DNA of 64,000 nt, from assembly GCF_014656195.1 (NCBI RefSeq), contig NZ_BNBY01000007.1:324511-388510 (forward strand). Reading direction: 5' to 3'. Source of the DNA: Kitasatospora xanthocidica (GTDB lineage Bacteria; Actinomycetota; Actinomycetes; Streptomycetales; Streptomycetaceae). The notes under the pieces are model-generated. The model was not told where the DNA came from. It did no database searches and was given only the letters and a program-made list of their open reading frames with translations. Each line of letters opens with the position of its first letter. Position 1 is the first letter of the stretch. This document shows, piece after piece, positions 60,053 to 64,000 of this stretch. Made by a program: the position numbers and the translations under genes.

Positions 60053-62284
60053 TCATCCAGTAGTCAGCCGATGATCGAGCGCGGTATGCCTCCGACCTGC
60101 GCTGACGGCCCGTACGGCCTGGGCGATCGCCTTCCGTGACCCGACCAGCACCACGAGTTTCCGTGCCCTGGTCACAGCGGTGTAGAGCAGGTTCCGCTGG
60201 AGCATCGTCCAAGCGGACATGGTGACCGGAATCACCACCACCGGGTACTCGCTGCCCTGCGAGCGGTGGATGGTCACCGCGTACGCGTGCGACAGCTCGT
60301 CCAGTTCGTCGAAGTCGTACCCCACCTCCTCGTCCTCGTCGGTGAGCACCGTCAGCCGCTGGTCGTCCACGCTGAGGGCGGTCACCACTCCCACTGTGCC
60401 GTTGAAGACGCCGTTCCGCCCCTTGTCGTAGTTGTTGCGGATCTGCGTGACCTTGTCCCCCACCCTGAACGTACGACCACCGAAGCGGCGTTCAGCCAGC
60501 CCCTCCCGGGCCGGCGTCACCGCCCCCTGCAACAGCGTGTTCAGCGCGCCCGCACCCGCCGGCCCCCGGTGCATCGGCGCCAGCACCTGGATGTCCCGGC
60601 GCGGGTCGAAGCCGAACTTCCCCGGGATCCGGCGCGCCACCACGTCCACCGTCAGCCCGGCCGCCCGCTCCGCGTCGTCCTCCGCGAACAGGAAGAAGTC
60701 CGCCAGACCCTCCGTCAGCGGCGGCCTGCCCTCGTTGATCCGGTGCGCGTTCGTCACCACCCCCGACTGCTGCGCCTGCCGGAAGATCCTGGTCAGCCGC
60801 ACCGACGGGATCGGCCCGCCCTCCGCCAGCAGGTCCCGCAGCACCTCCCCGGCCCCCACCGACGGCAGCTGGTCCACGTCCCCCACGAACAGCAGGTGCG
60901 CGCCCATCGGCACCGCCTTGACCAGCTTGTTCGCCAGGATCAGGTCCAGCATCGAGGCCTCGTCGACCACCACCAGGTCCGCGTCCAGCGGCCGGTCCCG
61001 GTCGTACGCGGCGTCCCCGCCCGGCTTCAGCTCCAGCAGCCGGTGCACCGTCGACGCCTCCACCCCGGTCAGCTCCGCCAGCCGCTTCGCCGCCCGGCCG
61101 GTCGGCGCCGCCAGCACCACCTTGGCCCGCTTCGCCAGCGCCAGCGTCACGATCGACCGCACCGTGAACGACTTGCCGCACCCCGGACCGCCCGTCAGCA
61201 CCGCGACCCGCTCGGTCAACGCCAGCCGGACCGACTGCTCCTGCTCCGGCGCCAGCTCCGCGCCCGTCCGCTTCGCCAGCCAGTCCAGCGCCACCGGCCA
61301 GTCCACGTCCGCGAACCACGGCATCCGGTCCGTGTCCGAACGCAGCAGCCGCAGCAGCTGGTTGGCCAGCGAGATCTCCGCCCGGTGGAACGGCACCAGG
61401 TACACGGCCGTGATCGACTCGCCGCCCTCCCCCGGCACCTGCTCGCGCACCACCCCCTCGGTCGCCACCAGCTCCGCCAGGCAGTCGATCACCAGCCCCA
61501 CGTCCACCTGCAGCAGCTTCACGCCGTCCGCGATCAGCCGCTCCTCCGGCAGGAAGCAGTGCCCCTGGTCGCTGCTCTGCGACAGCGCGTACTGCAGCCC
61601 CGCCTTCACCCGCTCCGGGCTGTCGTGCGGGATCCCCACCGCCTGGGCGATCCGGTCCGCCGTCAGGAAGCCGATGCCCCACACGTCCGAGGCCAGCCGG
61701 TACGGCTCGTTCTTCACCACACCGATCGAACCGTCGCCGTACTGCTTGTAGATTCGCACAGCCAGCGAGGTCGACACCCCGACCCCCTGCAGGAAGACCA
61801 TCACCTCCTTGATGGCCTTCTGCTCCTCCCAGGCCGCCGCGATCTTCTTCGTCCGCTTCGGCCCCAGCCCCGGCACCTCGATCAGCCGGCCCGGCTCGTT
61901 CTCGATCACCTCCAGGGTGTCCGCCCCGAACCGCTCCACGATCCGCTCGGCGAACCGCGGCCCGATCCCCTTGATCAGCCCCGAACCCAGGTACCGCTGG
62001 ATGCCCTGCACCGTCGCCGGCAGCACCGTGGTGTAGTTCTCCACCGTGAACTGCCGCCCGTACTGCGGGTGCGAACCCCACCGGCCGTGCAGTCGCAGCG
62101 ACTCCCCGACCTGCGCCCCCAACAGCGCGCCCACCACCGTCAGCAGCTCGTTCGCCCCGCGGCCGGTGTCCACCCGGGCCACCGTGTAGCCGGTCTCCTC
62201 GTTGGCGTAGGTGATCCGCTCCAGCACGCCCTCGACCTGCGCGAGCTGCCGCGGCTGCTGCTCCGACGGCGCCTGCTTGCTCAC
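60053..62284 (-). CDS. recD2: RecD2-type SF1B DNA helicase
   Basis: A 743-residue helicase: N-terminal OB-like and helix-hairpin-helix region (SGLIKGIGPRFAERIVERFG, VPGLGPKRTKKIAAAW), Walker A LTGGPGCGKSFTV, Walker B DADLVVVDEASMLD, motif III FVGDVDQLPS and motif VI YAVTIHRSQGSEYPVV. RecD2 unwinds DNA 5'-3' and acts independently of RecBCD. GTG at 62282-62284 is preceded by GGAGGGGG. Confidence 0.93.
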   Translation of the reverse strand: MSKQAPSEQQPRQLAQVEGVLERITYANEETGYTVARVDTGRGANELLTVVGALLGAQVGESLRLHGRWGSHPQYGRQFTVENYTTVLPATVQGIQRYLGSGLIKGIGPRFAERIVERFGADTLEVIENEPGRLIEVPGLGPKRTKKIAAAWEEQKAIKEVMVFLQGVGVSTSLAVRIYKQYGDGSIGVVKNEPYRLASDVWGIGFLTADRIAQAVGIPHDSPERVKAGLQYALSQSSDQGHCFLPEERLIADGVKLLQVDVGLVIDCLAELVATEGVVREQVPGEGGESITAVYLVPFHRAEISLANQLLRLLRSDTDRMPWFADVDWPVALDWLAKRTGAELAPEQEQSVRLALTERVAVLTGGPGCGKSFTVRSIVTLALAKRAKVVLAAPTGRAAKRLAELTGVEASTVHRLLELKPGGDAAYDRDRPLDADLVVVDEASMLDLILANKLVKAVPMGAHLLFVGDVDQLPSVGAGEVLRDLLAEGGPIPSVRLTRIFRQAQQSGVVTNAHRINEGRPPLTEGLADFFLFAEDDAERAAGLTVDVVARRIPGKFGFDPRRDIQVLAPMHRGPAGAGALNTLLQGAVTPAREGLAERRFGGRTFRVGDKVTQIRNNYDKGRNGVFNGTVGVVTALSVDDQRLTVLTDEDEEVGYDFDELDELSHAYAVTIHRSQGSEYPVVVIPVTMSAWTMLQRNLLYTAVTRARKLVVLVGSRKAIAQAVRAVSAGRRHTALDHRLTTG

Positions 62285-62486
62285 CGGGCCCCCTCCGGTA
62301 CGGGTGGAACATTGCGCTACGCACCGTACCGCCCGGCCCCGACAGGCCCACACTCTCCGGCCGGCCGATCCGGGCCGGTGGCCTGCCGTGCAGCGCCCCG
62401 ACCGAGGTGCCAGGCTGTGAGGGACGCAGGGGGACCGTCGACCGCGCCCCTCCCGGGCCCGGCCCCGTCCGAGGAGCTGCACCGAC

Positions 62487-63278
62487 ATGCTCAACACCGC
62501 CTTCCGCCCCGGCTCCCCGGACTGGCTCGACCTGAGCAGCCCCGACACCCGGGCCTCCGTCGACTTCTACACCGCCCTGTTCGGCTGGACCTTCGCCTCG
62601 GCCGGCCCCGAAGCCGGCGGCTACGGCTTCTTCCGGCTCGACGGCCGCACCGTCGCCGCCCTCGGCCCCCTCACCGAAGAAGGCGCCCTGCCCGGCTGGA
62701 CCCTGTACTTCGCCACCCTCGACGCCGACCGCACCACCGAACTCGTCGAACAGGCCGGCGGCACCGTCCGGTTCCCTCCCTTCGACGTCTTCACCGCGGG
62801 CCGGATGGCCGGCTACACCGACCCCTCCGGCGCCGACTTCGCCGTCTGGCAGCCGCACGACACCCGCGGCCTGGACGTCGTCGACGAGAACGGCAGCCTC
62901 TGCTGGGCCGAGTGCCACAGCGTCGACGCCGAACGCGCCAAGTCCTTCTACCGCACGGTCTTCGGCTGGCAGGAACAGGACGTCCCGTTCGAAGGCTCCC
63001 TCTACACCGTCCTCACCCCGGCCGGCGGCGGCACCGACGACGCCCACGGCGGCATCGCCCAGCTCAGCCCCGAACGCACCGCCGCCGGCACCGGCTCGCA
63101 CTGGCTCCCCTACTTCGAGGTCCCCAACCCGGACGCCAGCCTCGCCATCGCGAGCACCCTCGGCGCGACCGTGCGGATCCCGGCCACCGACGTCCACGGC
63201 GTCGGCCGCCTCGCCCAGCTGACCGACCCGCACGGCGCCGCCTTCGCCGTCATCACCAGTGCCGGGCCCGGGGAGTGA
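62487..63278 (+). CDS. Two-domain VOC (glyoxalase-like) protein
   Basis: A 263-residue protein with two tandem VOC domains: residues 8-125 (WLDLSSPDTRASVDFYTALFGWTF, YTDPSGADFAVWQ) and 138-260 (CWAECHSVDAERAKSFYRTVFGWQEQ, LTDPHGAAFAVIT). Such proteins include glyoxalase/bleomycin-resistance-type and antibiotic-binding members; the function is unknown. Divergent from recD2. ATG preceded by GAGGAGC. Confidence 0.9.
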   Translation: MLNTAFRPGSPDWLDLSSPDTRASVDFYTALFGWTFASAGPEAGGYGFFRLDGRTVAALGPLTEEGALPGWTLYFATLDADRTTELVEQAGGTVRFPPFDVFTAGRMAGYTDPSGADFAVWQPHDTRGLDVVDENGSLCWAECHSVDAERAKSFYRTVFGWQEQDVPFEGSLYTVLTPAGGGTDDAHGGIAQLSPERTAAGTGSHWLPYFEVPNPDASLAIASTLGATVRIPATDVHGVGRLAQLTDPHGAAFAVITSAGPGE

Positions 63279-63393
63279 CAGCGGATCACCTCGCCCCCGG
63301 CACTTCCCCGGCTCCTCCCCCCAGAACCTCCCAGAAGGGGCGTGAAGGGGTGCTACGGGCGTAGACAGGTGGAGGGTGGGAGACCAGCGCTTC

Positions 63394-63399
63394 TATTCT
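63394..63399 (+). promoter_or_regulatory. -10 box of a leaderless GNAT transcript
   Basis: TATTCT ends six bases before the ATG at 63406; no ribosome-binding site is present. Confidence 0.5.
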
Positions 63400-63405
63400 C
63401 TGATC

Positions 63406-63867
63406 ATGAGCGACAGGACCGATCTCACGATCCGCCGGGCCACCGGGGCGGACCTCCCCGCGGTAGTGGCGATGCTCGCGGACGACCCACTGGGCGCGAC
63501 CCGCGAGAGCCCCGACGACCTCACCCCCTACCGCGAAGCCTTCACCCGCATCGAGGGCGACCCGCACCAGCACCTGGTCGTCGCCGAACGCGCCGGCCGC
63601 ACCGTCGGCACCCTCCAACTCACCGTCGTCCCCGGCCTCTCCCGACGGGGCGCCACCCGCACCATCATCGAAGCCGTCCGCATCCACGCCGACGAACGCG
63701 GCAGCGGGCTCGGCACCGTCCTGATCCAGTGGGCCGTCGAACGCTCCCGCGAACTCGGCTCCGACCTCGTCCAGCTCACCTCCGACGCCACCCGCACCGA
63801 CGCACACCGCTTCTACGAGCGACTCGGCTTCGAGCCGTCGCACATCGGGTTCAAGCTGAAGCTCTGA
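63406..63867 (+). CDS. GNAT-family N-acetyltransferase
   Basis: A 153-residue GNAT: LTIRRATGADLPAVVAMLADD, LVVAERAGRTVGTLQLTVVPGLSRRGATRTIIEAVRIHADERGSGLGTVLIQWAVERSRELGSDLVQLTSDATRTDAHRFYERLGFEPSHIGFKLKL, with the RGxGxG-like acetyl-CoA loop as ERGSGLG. Substrate unknown. The start at 63406 is chosen over the in-frame upstream GTG because of the -10 box. It converges with the rRNA operon. Confidence 0.9.
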   Translation: MSDRTDLTIRRATGADLPAVVAMLADDPLGATRESPDDLTPYREAFTRIEGDPHQHLVVAERAGRTVGTLQLTVVPGLSRRGATRTIIEAVRIHADERGSGLGTVLIQWAVERSRELGSDLVQLTSDATRTDAHRFYERLGFEPSHIGFKLKL

Positions 63868-63900
63868 CAACGGAATTACGGAAATGACGCCGTAAACGCG

Positions 63901-63935
63901 AAGAACCCCCATCCGGGATCCGGATGGGGGTTCTT
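63901..63935. terminator. 16-bp hairpin terminator of the rRNA operon and GNAT gene
   Basis: Perfect arms 63901-63916 and 63920-63935 with a GAT loop. It lies 10 bases from the 5S 3' end (minus) and 33 bases from the GNAT stop (plus), so it can end both transcripts. Confidence 0.9.
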
Positions 63936-63944
63936 CACAATGAT

Positions 63945-64000
63945 TGTTCGGCGGCGTCCTACTCTCCCACAGGGTCCCCCCTGCAGTACCATCGGCGCTG
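63945..64000 (-). rRNA. rrf: 5S rRNA, 3' portion (cut by window edge)
   Basis: On the minus strand the last 56 bases read CAGCGCCGATGGTACTGCAG, a T-free GGGGGACCC step, then TGTGGGAGAGTAGGACGCCG and CCGAACA, the conserved 3' part of actinobacterial 5S rRNA. The rest, and the 23S and 16S genes, would lie beyond the window. Confidence 0.9.

Noticed and set aside
60266..63364. 1032-codon plus frame antisense to recD2
   Set aside because: Arg/His/Pro-rich composition and no family; recD2 motifs are unambiguous on minus.

Overview
The window is high-GC, GC3-saturated actinobacterial DNA, most likely a chromosomal segment from Streptomyces or the close relative Kitasatospora. Evidence is the roughly 70% or higher G+C, frequent GTG/TTG starts and leaderless promoters. 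Family content agrees: a helix-turn-helix/DUF5753 regulator beside an RsbW-like ATPase, a class-E-sortase type LAXTG surface protein, an SsbB-like paralogue, and the 3' end of a 5S rRNA. The genus is an inference.

Layout. 1-2.7 kb: helix-turn-helix/DUF5753 regulator (cut by the edge), divergent ATP-binding anti-sigma-like protein, small unknowns and a secreted AOC-like barrel protein. 2.8-4.4 kb: AMP-forming acyl-CoA ligase. 4.7-7.9 kb: compact PQQ operon pqqA-pqqC-pqqDE(fused)-pqqB, converging with a secreted PQQ-enzyme-like beta-propeller (8.0-9.7 kb). 9.9-17 kb: DUF885 hydrolase, GlxA-type regulator, isochorismatase-like hydrolase, unknown protein, NAD(P)-binding protein divergent from a SigJ-type ECF sigma factor, DinB protein and a nucleosidase.

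17.4-28.1 kb is the most notable region: a seven-gene co-directional operon (GlnX-like membrane sensor, GlnH-like binding protein, unknown helical protein, PknG-type Ser/Thr kinase, PP2C phosphatase, VWA protein, FHA protein). It expands the mycobacterial glnX-glnH-pknG amino-acid-sensing locus. Kinase, phosphatase and FHA protein all carry tandem N-terminal CxxC zinc-ribbon knuckles, and the kinase and phosphatase share a near-identical DGYC(D/E)xCG signature. The likely flow is extracytoplasmic ligand to GlnH, GlnX, then PknG, opposed by the PP2C, with FHA and VWA proteins as readers or scaffolds.

28.2-37.4 kb: ABC exporter pair, truncated globin, unknown protein, thioesterase, EttA, an internal-thioester (TQXA) surface protein with an LAQTG sorting signal, SsbB-like protein and tRNA-Arg(UCU). 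37.8-45.2 kb: three TetR regulators, each with a recognisable operator-like element (GNAT, MFS exporter plus enoyl-CoA hydratase, acyl-CoA dehydrogenase), and a PAP2-like membrane protein. 45.3-53 kb: secreted GH5 glycosidase, M3 oligopeptidase, PolA-like polymerase and a PTS-type dihydroxyacetone kinase (dhaM divergent from dhaKL). 53.3-57.2 kb: SpoIIE-type phosphatase divergent from copZ-copA, which sits behind a CsoR-type operator. 57.2-64 kb: SDR oxidoreductase, citrate synthase, RecD2 helicase, VOC protein, GNAT and the 5S end of an rRNA operon. No CRISPR array, transposase, integrase or prophage gene was seen.
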